Assembly: GCA_021808875.1 (NCBI GenBank)
Contig: JAKBAU010000030.1
Coordinates: forward strand, 1-18,926
Length of the DNA: 18,926 nucleotides
Direction: 5' to 3'
Source of the DNA: Pseudomonadota bacterium
GTDB taxonomy: Bacteria > Pseudomonadota > Alphaproteobacteria > Micropepsales > Micropepsaceae
Every line of letters starts with the position of its first letter. Position 1 is the first letter of the stretch. The position numbers and the translations under genes are program-made. Of this stretch, positions 1 to 6,893 are shown piece by piece. The notes under the pieces are model-generated. The model was not told where the DNA came from. It did no database searches and was given only the letters and a program-made list of their open reading frames with translations.

Positions 1-70
1 GTTCATCGGGGTGTCCTTCCCTCATGGGTTTGTGGAACACCCCTCCCGCCCCGCATCCCGGCTGACCGGG

Positions 71-140
71 GCAAGGGCGTGCGCAGCATGGGAGCGCGCA
101 GCGCGACACACCCTTGCGGCGGGCGGACGGCGATGCGGTA
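71..140. repeat. Hairpin-forming direct repeat, copy 1
   Basis: A block of about 70 bp recurs at 1296-1366 in the same orientation. The first 47 bases (71-117 versus 1296-1342) differ at only three positions. The block begins GCAAGGGCGTGCG and ends near a shared GCGGTAGC. The two ends of the 47-base core are complementary (GCAAGGG against CCCTTGC), so each copy can fold. The copies flank the toprim gene on both sides. This resembles an extragenic palindromic repeat, but I do not recognise a named family. Confidence 0.75.
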
Positions 141-208
141 GCCTCTCCCATTCCATCTTCAGGTTTGGCTTGCTTCTTGGCCGCTGCTTCATGAGTCCGG
201 CCTGCGCC

Positions 209-235
209 GCGCCGGATCGGGACGCGATCCGGCGC
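209..235 (-). terminator. Strong hairpin at the 3' end of the toprim gene
   Basis: GCGCCGGATC (209-218) and GATCCGGCGC (226-235) form a perfect 10-bp stem with a 7-base loop. The stem touches the stop codon of the minus-strand toprim gene (235-237). No T-run follows in the direction of transcription, so this may be a weak intrinsic terminator or an mRNA-stabilising 3' stem. Confidence 0.5.
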
Positions 236-1179
236 TACGGCACCGCCGCCAGCGCGCTCAGGGCGTCGTTCCAGTCGTTCAGCCCGTCCGGCGGCAGGAT
301 CGTGTCGAACCGCACCCCGGCTTCCGCCGCCATGCCCTGCAGGCGGGCGGCGTGGCGGCGGCCGGCAGTGTCGGCGTCGGTGGCGGCGACCAGAATGCCG
401 GCCGGGTCGACCGACAGTCCGTGCAAAACCTGTCGCAGCGCGGCGAGGGTCGTCGGGCCCATGCCGCCGGCGGTCGCGGCATACAGCGTGTCACGGCGCG
501 CGCCCTCGATCGCCGCCAGGCTCAACGCGTCGATCGCCGCCTCGCACACCGCGACCCGGGACAGGCGACCGGCGCCGCCGGGCAGACGGAACAGCGCCTT
601 GCCGCCGCCGGCCGAGAAACCGCTCCAGGCGGGGCCGCGCATCTCGATGCCGGCCAGACGTCCGGCGCCGTCCCGGTGCGCAAACCAGGCACTGCCGTGC
701 GGGCCTTCCCGGACGGCATCGGTGATACGCGCGGCGATCAGGATGCGCTCCGGCAGGTGGCGCTGCCCGGCGAGGTAGCGCCAGGCCGCTGAGCCGTGTG
801 ACAGGAGCGGGCGCCGCTCCCAGCGCTGTTCGACCGGGACATCCGGCTCCGCTGTCCGTCGGGCGCGGACGGCCGCGGGGGAAGCGGGCGTGATACCGGC
901 GAAGCCGCGGAGCACACGGCACGCCCCGGCAAAGGTCAGGCTCGGGTCGAGGTGCTGGACGAGGGTGAAAACGTCGCCCTTGGCCTCGCTCAAGGGATCC
1001 CACCAGCCGCGGCCGCCATGGTTGACGATCACGATTTCGCCCGGCCCGCGCCGGTATTTGAGGCTGCGGCAGGTGCTCCCGGCGCGGTCGAGCCGCCAGA
1101 CCGGCGGCAGCCGTTCCAGCAGCGCGGCGCAGCTCACGCTGGCCTTCAGCCCTTCGTTCTCCTCATTCTGTCCGTGCAT
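235..1179 (-). CDS. DUF3991/toprim-domain protein (plasmid/ICE type)
   Basis: The protein has 314 residues and probably belongs to the DUF3991-plus-toprim family found on plasmids and integrative elements, thought to act in DNA replication or transfer as a primase-like factor. Residues about 12-95 match the DUF3991 pattern (YRRGPGEIVIVNHGGRGWWDP and FTLVQHL). Residues about 207-310 form a toprim domain with the acidic E213 (VCEAAIDALS) and the D268-A-D270 pair that binds metal. I chose ATG 1179 over the open frame starting at 1314 because AGGAGG lies eight bases upstream and the extra N-terminal residues are low-complexity. It is flanked by two copies of a hairpin repeat. The exact biochemical role is not known from the sequence. 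Confidence 0.85.
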   Translation of the reverse strand: MHGQNEENEGLKASVSCAALLERLPPVWRLDRAGSTCRSLKYRRGPGEIVIVNHGGRGWWDPLSEAKGDVFTLVQHLDPSLTFAGACRVLRGFAGITPASPAAVRARRTAEPDVPVEQRWERRPLLSHGSAAWRYLAGQRHLPERILIAARITDAVREGPHGSAWFAHRDGAGRLAGIEMRGPAWSGFSAGGGKALFRLPGGAGRLSRVAVCEAAIDALSLAAIEGARRDTLYAATAGGMGPTTLAALRQVLHGLSVDPAGILVAATDADTAGRRHAARLQGMAAEAGVRFDTILPPDGLNDWNDALSALAAVP

Positions 1180-1295
1180 TGCTCCGCCCTCCTCTCGGGA
1201 TCGGCCGGGCACGGATGGGAGCGGCGCCATGCCTTTCCCCTCTCCTTCTGCTTCTGCTCCGCCGTGTCCTGCGGGGACCGCGAAGCCGGCGTGCG

Positions 1296-1366
1296 GCAAG
1301 GGCGTGCGCAGCACGGGAGCGCACAGCGCGACGCACCCTTGCGGCGCGCCTGGCGCAAGCGGTAGC
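1296..1366. repeat. Hairpin-forming direct repeat, copy 2
   Basis: This is the second copy of the 71-140 repeat, placed upstream of the toprim gene on its minus strand. Its complementary ends (GCAAGGG and CCCTTGC) are intact, and three substitutions separate its core from copy 1. Confidence 0.75.
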
Positions 1367-1531
1367 GCTGTCTGATCAGATTCGAATCATGGGAAGCCGC
1401 CCGATCGCAGATGCATCTTTTTTCTCTGCACTGCTCGACGGAACCTTCCCTCGGGTGAGGACCGCGGCGGACCCTTCCCGCCGGGCGACGCGGAAGGCGA
1501 GCGTGCCTGCGAAGAAAGAGCGGGTGGGATC

Positions 1532-1758
1532 ATGACAAAGCGAGCAAAGCCAAGCGGGCTATATATCTGACAGCCATTGAACGGTTCGTCGAAACGGAAG
1601 AGTGCTCGCCCGTCGAGCTGGTCGCAGGCCGCGCTTCTGTGAAGGAAATTGCTGAACGGGTTGGCGACACTCCCGGCGCTGTCGCGAAGGATATCAACAG
1701 AGCGGATCTGGAGAGCTGCAAACCGATCCACGGCAAGAGGCTTCATCTTCTTGATTGA
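1532..1758 (+). pseudogene. Small helix-turn-helix gene, apparently frameshifted
   Basis: From about 1540 to the TGA at 1756-1758 one plus-strand frame reads like a real protein, with AIYLTAIERFVETEE, then SVKEIAERVGDTPGAVAKDI, then a C-terminus ending HLLD. The middle segment looks like a helix-turn-helix. The only nearby ATG (1532) opens a different frame (MTKRAKPSGLYI, then stop). Removing five bases around 1550 (CCAAG) would join MTKRAK to RAIYLTAIERF and give a protein of about 73 residues. I infer a five-base insertion that broke the gene. Minus-strand frames here lack any recognisable pattern. The protein family is not identified. Confidence 0.35.
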
Positions 1759-1962
1759 ATGTCTGTGCCTCGGTGTATGGCCTTGCAGTCGAGGCACGGC
1801 GTGTTCGGATTGCACGTGCTGACGTCCTTTACTGACACTCTCTGCCTCCGCAGAACCATGGAGCCATTCCGCCGTGGCTTGCGCGCGGGATCGTCACGCG
1901 CAGCGCCGAGACGCGCCGGACCCTTCGCCGGCACGGCTCGGGGAGGCACCGCCCGATCTAAC

Positions 1963-1990
1963 CCGAGCCTAAATGCCGAACCTGGATGTA
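1963..1990. repeat. Left part of a ~50-bp repeat, split by the IS
   Basis: This segment continues at 3368-3390 on the far side of the IS element. Once the IS and one target copy are removed, the joined sequence matches 6291-6340 with about four mismatches over 50 bases. The repeats lie in the same orientation on either side of the transporter/enolase block. The right-hand portion carries the TTGACA box of a likely promoter. Confidence 0.8.
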
Positions 1991-2005
1991 CAGGGTAATT
2001 GCATT

Positions 2006-3250
2006 TCAGAACAGCGCCAACAAGCTGGTGAGATAGTCCTCATTCCAGCCGGCTCGCTTGAACTTTCCACGCAGCGCCCCCTTGGTGGCATCCTTCTGCA
2101 TGACGTTCAGTGCCATATGTCGCAGCACGGCGAGGTTGTACGGTCCGTTATCGGCACGGTTCCTGGCCTGGTCCTCGTTCATCACCACGTCGAGCCGCCA
2201 GTGCAGGCGGTTCTCGATGCCCCAGTGCGAGCGGACGACATGGTTGAACCGCTTGGCCGACAGGGGCGTGCTCAGCACGTAGTAGGCGGTTTCGGTGGTG
2301 GTCTTGGCCCCGGTCTCGCGTGAGCGGACGACCTTGCCGATGGCGCGCAGGCCGGGCCATTGGTGCGCGGAGAGCCAGGCGATATCGGTCGAGACCGACG
2401 CGGTCCGGGTCTCGATCCGGCCGTGATCGGCATCGACGCTCCGATGGCGGTCGTCGGGTTTGTGCGTCGAATCATCGAGGAACAGGCGCCCGTCGGCGTG
2501 CAAGCTCGGCTGGTTCTCTTTCAGTGCCAGGGCGTAATCGCCGCCCTGCGCCACGATCTTCCGGGCGATCGTGCGCTGGCAGTTGAGCGCGTCGGTGGTG
2601 ATGATCGTGCCCTTCAGCGCGAGCATGTCGAGCAGTTTGGGGATCGCCGTGATCTCGTTCGACTTGGCGTCGGTGGCGATCTGCGCCAGCACCATGCGTT
2701 GCTCGCAGCCCCAGGCGCTGACCATGTGCAGGGCGGATTTGCCGCGGGCCTTGTCGTGGAAGCGGCGCACCACCTTGCCGTCGATCGCCACGACGCCCCG
2801 GGTCTGCGCACCGAACGCCGTAATAGGGGCAAAACCCCGGGCACGCAGGTGCAGCATGGCAGCGGACAGTCTGCCGGAATGGCGGAATTCCACCACTGTT
2901 GCATGACCGGAGGTCACAACGAGAGCCGCCACGACGGAACTTGCCCGGGGTTTGCCCCTCTTACCGAACGCCGCCATGAAGCGTTGAAATGACGCGCCGA
3001 ATTTCTCCGGGTCGAGCAGCCGGAACAACCGGCTGAAGGTGTCGTGGCTGGGCAGGCCGTGCGCCAGCTTGAGGAAGCCGCGCAGGAAGGCTTCCTTCGC
3101 CCGCGCGAACTCCGTCATTTCGGTCGCTTTCTGGCCGCCGCACAGCACCGAGCAAAGCGCGATCATCAGCAGACCGTGGAGGTCGTGCAGGGCTGCGTTG
3201 CCGGTCCGTGGGTCTTCCAGGCCTTCCCAACACGCTGCGAACTGTTCCAA
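2006..3250 (-). CDS. ISAs1-family transposase with a 51-residue in-frame insertion
   Basis: This is a DDE transposase of 414 residues; relatives have about 360-380. The N-terminal domain (residues 1-95, with LPSHDTFSRLFRLLDP) and catalytic core are recognisable: VAIDGKVVRR supplies D157, the ITTDALNCQ segment the second Asp, and WGIENRLHWRLDVVMNED the distal acidic region. Between AFG at 94-96 and a second AFG at 145-147 lie 51 extra residues encoded by a nested mobile element and its target duplication. Removing them leaves an ordinary sequence leading into GVVAIDGK. The start is TTG 3250 with GGAGG five bases upstream. The insertion falls just before the catalytic core, so activity is uncertain, but no frameshift or stop is introduced. 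Confidence 0.92.
   Translation of the reverse strand: MEQFAACWEGLEDPRTGNAALHDLHGLLMIALCSVLCGGQKATEMTEFARAKEAFLRGFLKLAHGLPSHDTFSRLFRLLDPEKFGASFQRFMAAFGKRGKPRASSVVAALVVTSGHATVVEFRHSGRLSAAMLHLRARGFAPITAFGAQTRGVVAIDGKVVRRFHDKARGKSALHMVSAWGCEQRMVLAQIATDAKSNEITAIPKLLDMLALKGTIITTDALNCQRTIARKIVAQGGDYALALKENQPSLHADGRLFLDDSTHKPDDRHRSVDADHGRIETRTASVSTDIAWLSAHQWPGLRAIGKVVRSRETGAKTTTETAYYVLSTPLSAKRFNHVVRSHWGIENRLHWRLDVVMNEDQARNRADNGPYNLAVLRHMALNVMQKDATKGALRGKFKRAGWNEDYLTSLLALF
2821..2962. mobile_element. 142-bp MITE-like element nested in the transposase gene
   Basis: The ends are inverted repeats. The left end reads TAATAGGGGCAAAACCCCGG. The right end on the other strand reads TAAGAGGGGCAAACCCCGGG. They agree over about 22 bases apart from one substitution and one single-base indel. 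The element is bordered by an 11-bp direct repeat, ACCGAACGCCG, at 2810-2820 and 2963-2973. Element plus one duplication totals 153 bp, exactly 51 codons, and the minus-strand frame through it is open. It is too small to encode its own transposase. Confidence 0.85.
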
Positions 3251-3376
3251 ATCGGCCTCCCGAGGCGGTTATCACCCCACCGGGTAGAGTCGATCGCCGC
3301 CGAGCCGGGCAAGCGAAAAATCAGAGTGTCAAGTTAATTCGAAATGCGATTCCCCTGCCTGGATGTATCAAAGTCG

Positions 3377-3404
3377 TTGACACGCTCCGCTCCCATGATA
3401 TGCA
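3377..3404 (+). promoter_or_regulatory. Likely promoter of the transporter/enolase operon
   Basis: TTGACA at 3377-3382 is followed, after 16 bases, by TATGCA at 3399-3404, a good sigma-70-type match. The -35 box lies in the right portion of the 50-bp repeat. The other copy of that repeat (6291-6340) has TTGACG at the corresponding place. The IS inserted just upstream, so upstream activator sites may have been displaced. Confidence 0.5.
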
Positions 3405-3436
3405 TCAGCAAACCCCAGGGGAGGGGAAACTCCACG

Positions 3437-3583
3437 ATGACTAAACAGAAAGTCCCCCGGGCCGCACTGACCGCCGCCGGGGTCGGCGCGGCTTTCCTCC
3501 ACGAAGGGTCGGCCTCGCCGGTGGCAACTGATACCGGTGTCATGGCTTGTCCGGGGAACCGCGCGCACGAGTGCGCAGCATGA
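3437..3583 (+). CDS. 48-residue open frame overlapping the transporter start
   Basis: ATG 3437 opens a 48-codon frame (beginning MTKQKVPRAALTAAGVGAAF) whose TGA overlaps the transporter ATG in an ATGA arrangement. A purine-rich GAGGGGAAAC precedes the start but sits rather far from it. The N-terminus has a basic stretch followed by small hydrophobic residues, a bit like a truncated signal peptide, and the C-terminus is not conserved-looking. It could be the stump of a deleted gene that now couples translation to the transporter, or chance. I do not recognise a family. Confidence 0.35.
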   Translation: MTKQKVPRAALTAAGVGAAFLHEGSASPVATDTGVMACPGNRAHECAA

Positions 3584-4860
3584 TAACCAAGCCCTCCACT
3601 CGCCTGCGCTGGCGGCTCTGCAGTCTGCTCTTCATCGGCATGAGCGTCCAGTCGCTCGACCGCGTGAATCTCGCGGTGGCGCTGCCGGTCGTGAGCAAGG
3701 TGTTCCACCTGTCTCCGGCGCTCGACGGCGTCATTCTCTCGGGCTTCTTCTGGACCTACGCGATCTGCAACATCCCCGCGGGCTATGTCGTCGATCGCCT
3801 GCGGCCGCGCCGCTCCTTCACCATCATCGGCCTCTGGTGGTCGTTCGTTACGTTGCTGACGGCGGGCGTGAATGGCTTCGCCTCGCTGTTCACGCTGCGC
3901 GCCCTGCTGGGCGTGGGCCAGGCCGGCGACTTTCCAGCGGCTGCGGCGACCGTCGGCGAATGGTTTCCCAAGGCCGAGCGCGGCCTCGCCTCAGGCATCT
4001 ATTCCGTCGGCAACGATGGCGGCGCGCTAATCGCGCTGCCGCTCTCCGCCTTCCTGCTGATTCATTTCGGCTGGCCGGCGGTCTTCGTCGGCTGCGCGCT
4101 CATCGGCTTAGCCTGGACAATCGCCTGGTGGGCCTTTTACTATCCGCCGGCGACCCATCCAAGCGTGAGCGCGGAGGAGCGCGCCTATGTCGAGGCCGAC
4201 CAGACGCCTGCCTCCGACGCGAACGAACTCGGGCGTCGATGGCTCGATCTGCTCGCCTATCGCCGCACCTGGGCGCTGATCATCGGCTATTTCTGCTACC
4301 CCTATCTCTACGGCTTCTTCCTGACCTGGCTGCCGACCTATCTCGTGAAGGCGGAGCATTTCTCGCTCGCCCAGATGGGCATCTACGGTTCCTTCCCCGC
4401 GTTCTTCGCGGTGATTGCGGGCGGGCTCGGCGGCAAGTGGTCCGATATGTTGAGCGCACGCTTCGGCAGTACCGACATCGCCCGCAAGGTTCCCATCGGC
4501 GTTGGCATGACCGTCGGCGCGCTCGCCCTCGTCGGCGTCGCCTTTTCGAGGTCGCCGGCGATGGTGATCGCGCTACTCACTCTTACCGCCTTCGCCATGC
4601 GCCTCGCCTTCGGCGCCATCTGGTCGCTGCCGGTCGATGTCAGCCCGGGCCGCGCCTACACGGCCTCGATTTCCGGGCTGATGAACGCCGCCGGCAACTT
4701 CGGCGGCGGCGTGCTGGCGCCCATCGTCACTGGTGCGCTGGTGGCCGCCACACACTCCTTCGTCCTGCCGCTGCTGGTCGCCTCCGTTGTCGCCCTCGTC
4801 GGCATGTGTTCCTTCCTCTTCCTGCTCGGACGAATCGAACCGCTATGGCAATCGAGATGA
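3580..4860 (+). CDS. MFS transporter, anion:cation symporter (ACS) type
   Basis: This is a 426-residue inner-membrane protein of the major facilitator superfamily, most like the ACS group (hexuronate, glucarate, galactonate and similar acid-sugar importers). Twelve hydrophobic segments can be picked out. The N-terminus carries SVQSLDRVNLAVALPVVSK, the family signature after helix 1. VVDRLRPRRS forms the cytoplasmic loop 2-3 motif and GVGQAGDFPAAAATVGEWFP the helix 4-5 region. ATG 3580 is chosen because MITKPSTRLRWR is the usual length before helix 1; the frame is also open from 3547. It overlaps the downstream dehydratase-like gene by ATGA, so both are probably cotranslated and the substrate is probably the organic acid used by that enzyme. 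The exact substrate cannot be read from sequence. Confidence 0.88.
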   Translation: MITKPSTRLRWRLCSLLFIGMSVQSLDRVNLAVALPVVSKVFHLSPALDGVILSGFFWTYAICNIPAGYVVDRLRPRRSFTIIGLWWSFVTLLTAGVNGFASLFTLRALLGVGQAGDFPAAAATVGEWFPKAERGLASGIYSVGNDGGALIALPLSAFLLIHFGWPAVFVGCALIGLAWTIAWWAFYYPPATHPSVSAEERAYVEADQTPASDANELGRRWLDLLAYRRTWALIIGYFCYPYLYGFFLTWLPTYLVKAEHFSLAQMGIYGSFPAFFAVIAGGLGGKWSDMLSARFGSTDIARKVPIGVGMTVGALALVGVAFSRSPAMVIALLTLTAFAMRLAFGAIWSLPVDVSPGRAYTASISGLMNAAGNFGGGVLAPIVTGALVAATHSFVLPLLVASVVALVGMCSFLFLLGRIEPLWQSR

Positions 4861-6044
4861 GCACGGACCCGGCGATGCCCCCCCCTGGCGGAGCGAGCAA
4901 TCCGGTGGCGGAAGCGACAGACGAGGTGGGCGTCGCACCACGGCACATCGAGGCCTTCGCGCTGCGCTTCCGGCGCGACACGCCGAGACCGACGCCGTTT
5001 GGCATCCAGTACGGCCCTCAGACCGTCTTCCTGCGCGTCACCGACGAGCACGGAGCCGTCGGCTGGGGCGAGGCGTGGGGCACGTTTCCCTCGGGTCTCG
5101 GCATCGAGCACCGCGCGGCGCTTATCCGCACGGTGATGGCACCGCTCCTTGAGGGGCAGCGTTTCGCGAGCCCTGCCCACGCCTTCGCCCACCTGACTCG
5201 CGCGACGCGCCTACTCGCCAACCACACCGGCGAGGCCGGGCCCATCGGCCAAGTCCTCGCCGGGATCGATATCGCCCTGTGGGACCTGGTGGCACGACGC
5301 GCTGGCAAGCCGCTGTGGCGGCTGCTGGGTGGGGTTCGCGATAGCGTGCCCGCCTATGCCAGCGGCCTCGATCCGCAGCAGATCGAGGCGGCGCTGCCCG
5401 CCATTCTCGCCGCCGGCTATCCGGCGCTGAAACTGCGGATCTGGGGCGGCGAGCAACCGCACGCCGATACGTTGCGCCGTGTCATTGAGCGGGCCGGACC
5501 GGGCGTGCAGGTGCAGGCGGACGCGAACCAGAGCTGGAGCCTCGACGAAGCCGTGGTGCAAGTCCGCTCCTTCGCAGGCGTCGGATTGCAATGGATCGAG
5601 GAACCGCTCCCCGCCGATTCCACGGACGCGGAATGGCAGCATCTGCGCGCCGCCTCCCCGGTAGCGCTGGCGGCCGGCGAGAACCTCCGCGGCCGCGCCG
5701 CCTTCGACCAAGCAATTGAGAACGGTCTGACGGTGGTCCAGCCCGACATGTGCAAATGGGGCGGCGTCTCCGGCTGCCTGCCCCTTGCACGAGACATCAT
5801 TGCCAGCGGCCGGCGTTACTTCCCGCACTACCTCGGTGGTGGCATTGGTTTTCTCTGCTCGGCCCACCTGCTCGCCGCCGCCGGCGGGGACGGCCAGCTC
5901 GAGCGCGATTTCCACGCGAACCCGCTGCGCGACCGACTCGTCCCGCCGCCGCCGGTGGTCGACGGAATGATAACGCTGCCCGCGGCCCCTGGCTGGGGCA
6001 CGGCCCCCGACGAGGCCGCGATGCGGGACTATCTGGTGACGTAG
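4857..6044 (+). CDS. Mandelate racemase/muconate lactonizing family enzyme (enolase superfamily)
   Basis: The protein has 395 residues. The N-terminal capping domain is followed by a TIM barrel with metal ligands D222 (QADANQSW), E248 (WIEEPLP) and E275 (AAGENLRG), plus a His-Asp dyad, D297 (VVQPDMCKWGG) and H324 (FPHYLGGGIG). This set places it in the mandelate-racemase subgroup, most of whose members dehydrate or racemise acid sugars and other 2-hydroxy acids. The second-strand motif reads K192-L-R194 where K-x-K is common, which may alter stereochemistry. ATG 4857 overlaps the transporter stop; ATG 4845 in frame is an alternative. The long upstream open part of this frame is only a shadow of the transporter gene. 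Catabolism of an imported organic acid is inferred; the substrate is unknown. Confidence 0.88.
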   Translation: MSTDPAMPPPGGASNPVAEATDEVGVAPRHIEAFALRFRRDTPRPTPFGIQYGPQTVFLRVTDEHGAVGWGEAWGTFPSGLGIEHRAALIRTVMAPLLEGQRFASPAHAFAHLTRATRLLANHTGEAGPIGQVLAGIDIALWDLVARRAGKPLWRLLGGVRDSVPAYASGLDPQQIEAALPAILAAGYPALKLRIWGGEQPHADTLRRVIERAGPGVQVQADANQSWSLDEAVVQVRSFAGVGLQWIEEPLPADSTDAEWQHLRAASPVALAAGENLRGRAAFDQAIENGLTVVQPDMCKWGGVSGCLPLARDIIASGRRYFPHYLGGGIGFLCSAHLLAAAGGDGQLERDFHANPLRDRLVPPPPVVDGMITLPAAPGWGTAPDEAAMRDYLVT

Positions 6045-6072
6045 AACACCCGTGCGCGCCGGCCGCTCGCCC

Positions 6073-6235
6073 TCAATTCCCCATGAGCCGGTCGATCGCC
6101 GCCTGCACGCTGCCCAGCGTGCCGAGCAGCGAGAGGTCCGACAAATCGCCGAGATGCCTGATGCGGAACACGCGGTCCTTGAGCGGGCCGAGACCGTTGC
6201 CCAGGCTCATGTTGTATTTCTCCAGGATCACCGCC
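6073..6235 (-). pseudogene. C-terminal stump of a class V aminotransferase
   Basis: About 54 residues, including VILEKYNMSLGNGLGPLKDR and then VFRIRHLGDLSDLSLLGTL, match the C-terminus of class V PLP-dependent alanine/serine-glyoxylate aminotransferases, ending at a stop at 6073. Upstream of about 6235 the similarity ends and the frame runs into unrelated sequence, so the N-terminal 85% or so is missing. The family normally has Gly where this has Arg (FRIRHLGD). It lies tail-to-tail with the enolase-superfamily gene and may be a deletion remnant of the same catabolic locus. Confidence 0.75.
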
Positions 6236-6290
6236 CGCTCCGAACCGCCAACCGACCGCACACCAAGCTGACCCATACAAGCCAACAGAA

Positions 6291-6340
6291 CCGAGCCTGA
6301 ATGCCAAACCCGGATGTATCAAAGTCGTTGACGCGCTCCG
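6291..6340. repeat. ~50-bp repeat, intact copy
   Basis: This is the uninterrupted counterpart of 1963-1990 plus 3368-3390, in the same orientation, with about four substitutions. It includes GGATGTATCAAAGTCGTTGA and corresponds to the IS insertion target. It lies at the breakpoint of the truncated aminotransferase gene, suggesting it marks a rearrangement junction. Confidence 0.8.
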
Positions 6341-6539
6341 GTATATCAGTTGCCGCCTGCCGAATACCACTTGGTCGCGAACTGCCCTGAGCATCGGGAC
6401 GGCGTTCAACCCAACTCGGTGTTCAAGGTGCGTTCCGTCGTTCGACAAGCCTGGACGACAGCTTTGGCGGCGCTCTGGGGTGCATAACACCGGCGGGGGG
6501 CCATGGCCGCGGCAATCCCTTGGGCTCGGGGCGGGATTT
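6341..6539. other. Intergenic, no gene supported
   Basis: Open frames occur on both strands, but none has a recognisable domain, a plausible start with a ribosome site, or codon use unlike the high-GC background. With the repeat copy on its left and the 103-bp element on its right, this makes about 400 bases without a convincing gene (6236-6641). Confidence 0.5.
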
Positions 6540-6642
6540 ATACCAACCGTCGGAACCGCCGACTCTTGCCGGAGCGGCCATAGCCTTGATAAGGCATGAT
6601 TTTGTCGCCCGCCGAAGAGTCGGCCTCAACGCGGGTTGGTAT
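6540..6642. mobile_element. 103-bp inverted-repeat element (MITE or palindromic unit)
   Basis: ATACCAACC (6540-6548) pairs with GGTTGGTAT (6634-6642), and GCCGACTCTT (6558-6567) pairs with AAGAGTCGGC (6615-6624). Both ends have the same nine-base spacing, so the ends form a 28-bp inverted repeat with a divergent centre. A small internal hairpin, GCCTTGATAAGGC, lies near the middle. No coding capacity is seen. The right end overlaps the TAA stop of the adjacent antitoxin gene. Confidence 0.75.
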
Positions 6643-6893
6643 TACCTCTTCCGCTTGGTGAACCGGATGGATGCCGGCTCAAACTCCGCGAGTTGCTCCG
6701 AGGTGAGTTTCGGGGCGTCCTCGGAATAGCCGATCTCGGCCTCGGGCCGCCCGCGCCGGGCGAAGTCCAGCGCGTCCCGCGCATCCTGGTCCAGGGGTGA
6801 GGCGGACACCTCGCGCGCCCTCGCCGGCGCCCCGCCAGGACGGCGGCCAGCAGGGGGCAACGCTTTAGCGGAAGAAGACTTGGCGCTCGGCAT
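6642..6893 (-). CDS. BrnA-like antitoxin, C-terminally truncated
   Basis: The product has 83 residues. The segment RGRPEAEIGYSEDAP and then KLTSEQLAEFEPA resembles the N-terminal part of BrnA-type antitoxins, which neutralise BrnT RNase toxins. In that family this part is followed by a ribbon-helix-helix DNA-binding domain of about 40 residues. Here the frame instead ends RFTKRKR and stops at a TAA that lies across the boundary of the 103-bp repeat element. Nothing resembling the missing domain appears beyond the element. ATG 6893 is preferred; the frame is open from TTG 6902. It overlaps the toxin gene by 29 bases. Loss of autoregulation, and perhaps weaker neutralisation, is inferred. The family call rests on a short match. 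Confidence 0.5.
   Translation of the reverse strand: MPSAKSSSAKALPPAGRRPGGAPARAREVSASPLDQDARDALDFARRGRPEAEIGYSEDAPKLTSEQLAEFEPASIRFTKRKR

Larger units (their letters stand above)
1991..3357 (-). mobile_element. ISAs1-family insertion sequence with intact ends
   Basis: The element is 1367 bp long. Its left end reads CAGGGTAATTGCATTTC and its right end, read on the minus strand, reads CAGGGGAATCGCATTTC, matching at 15 of 17 positions. It is flanked by a perfect 10-bp target duplication, CCTGGATGTA, at 1981-1990 and 3358-3367. Without the nested 142-bp element and its 11-bp duplication it would be 1214 bp, the normal ISAs1-family size. The 6291-6340 repeat is a natural uninterrupted copy of the target. 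Confidence 0.93.

Noticed and set aside
1387..1815. 142-residue minus-strand frame
   Set aside because: The plus strand across the same region reads as a helix-turn-helix protein; the minus frame shows no pattern.
2360..2992. 210-residue plus-strand frame opposite the transposase
   Set aside because: It lies wholly antisense to a clear transposase and has no recognisable domain; typical high-GC shadow.
3537..4844. N-terminal 436 codons of the long frame ending at 6044
   Set aside because: This part is an arginine-rich shadow of the MFS gene; real similarity to the enolase superfamily begins after 4845.
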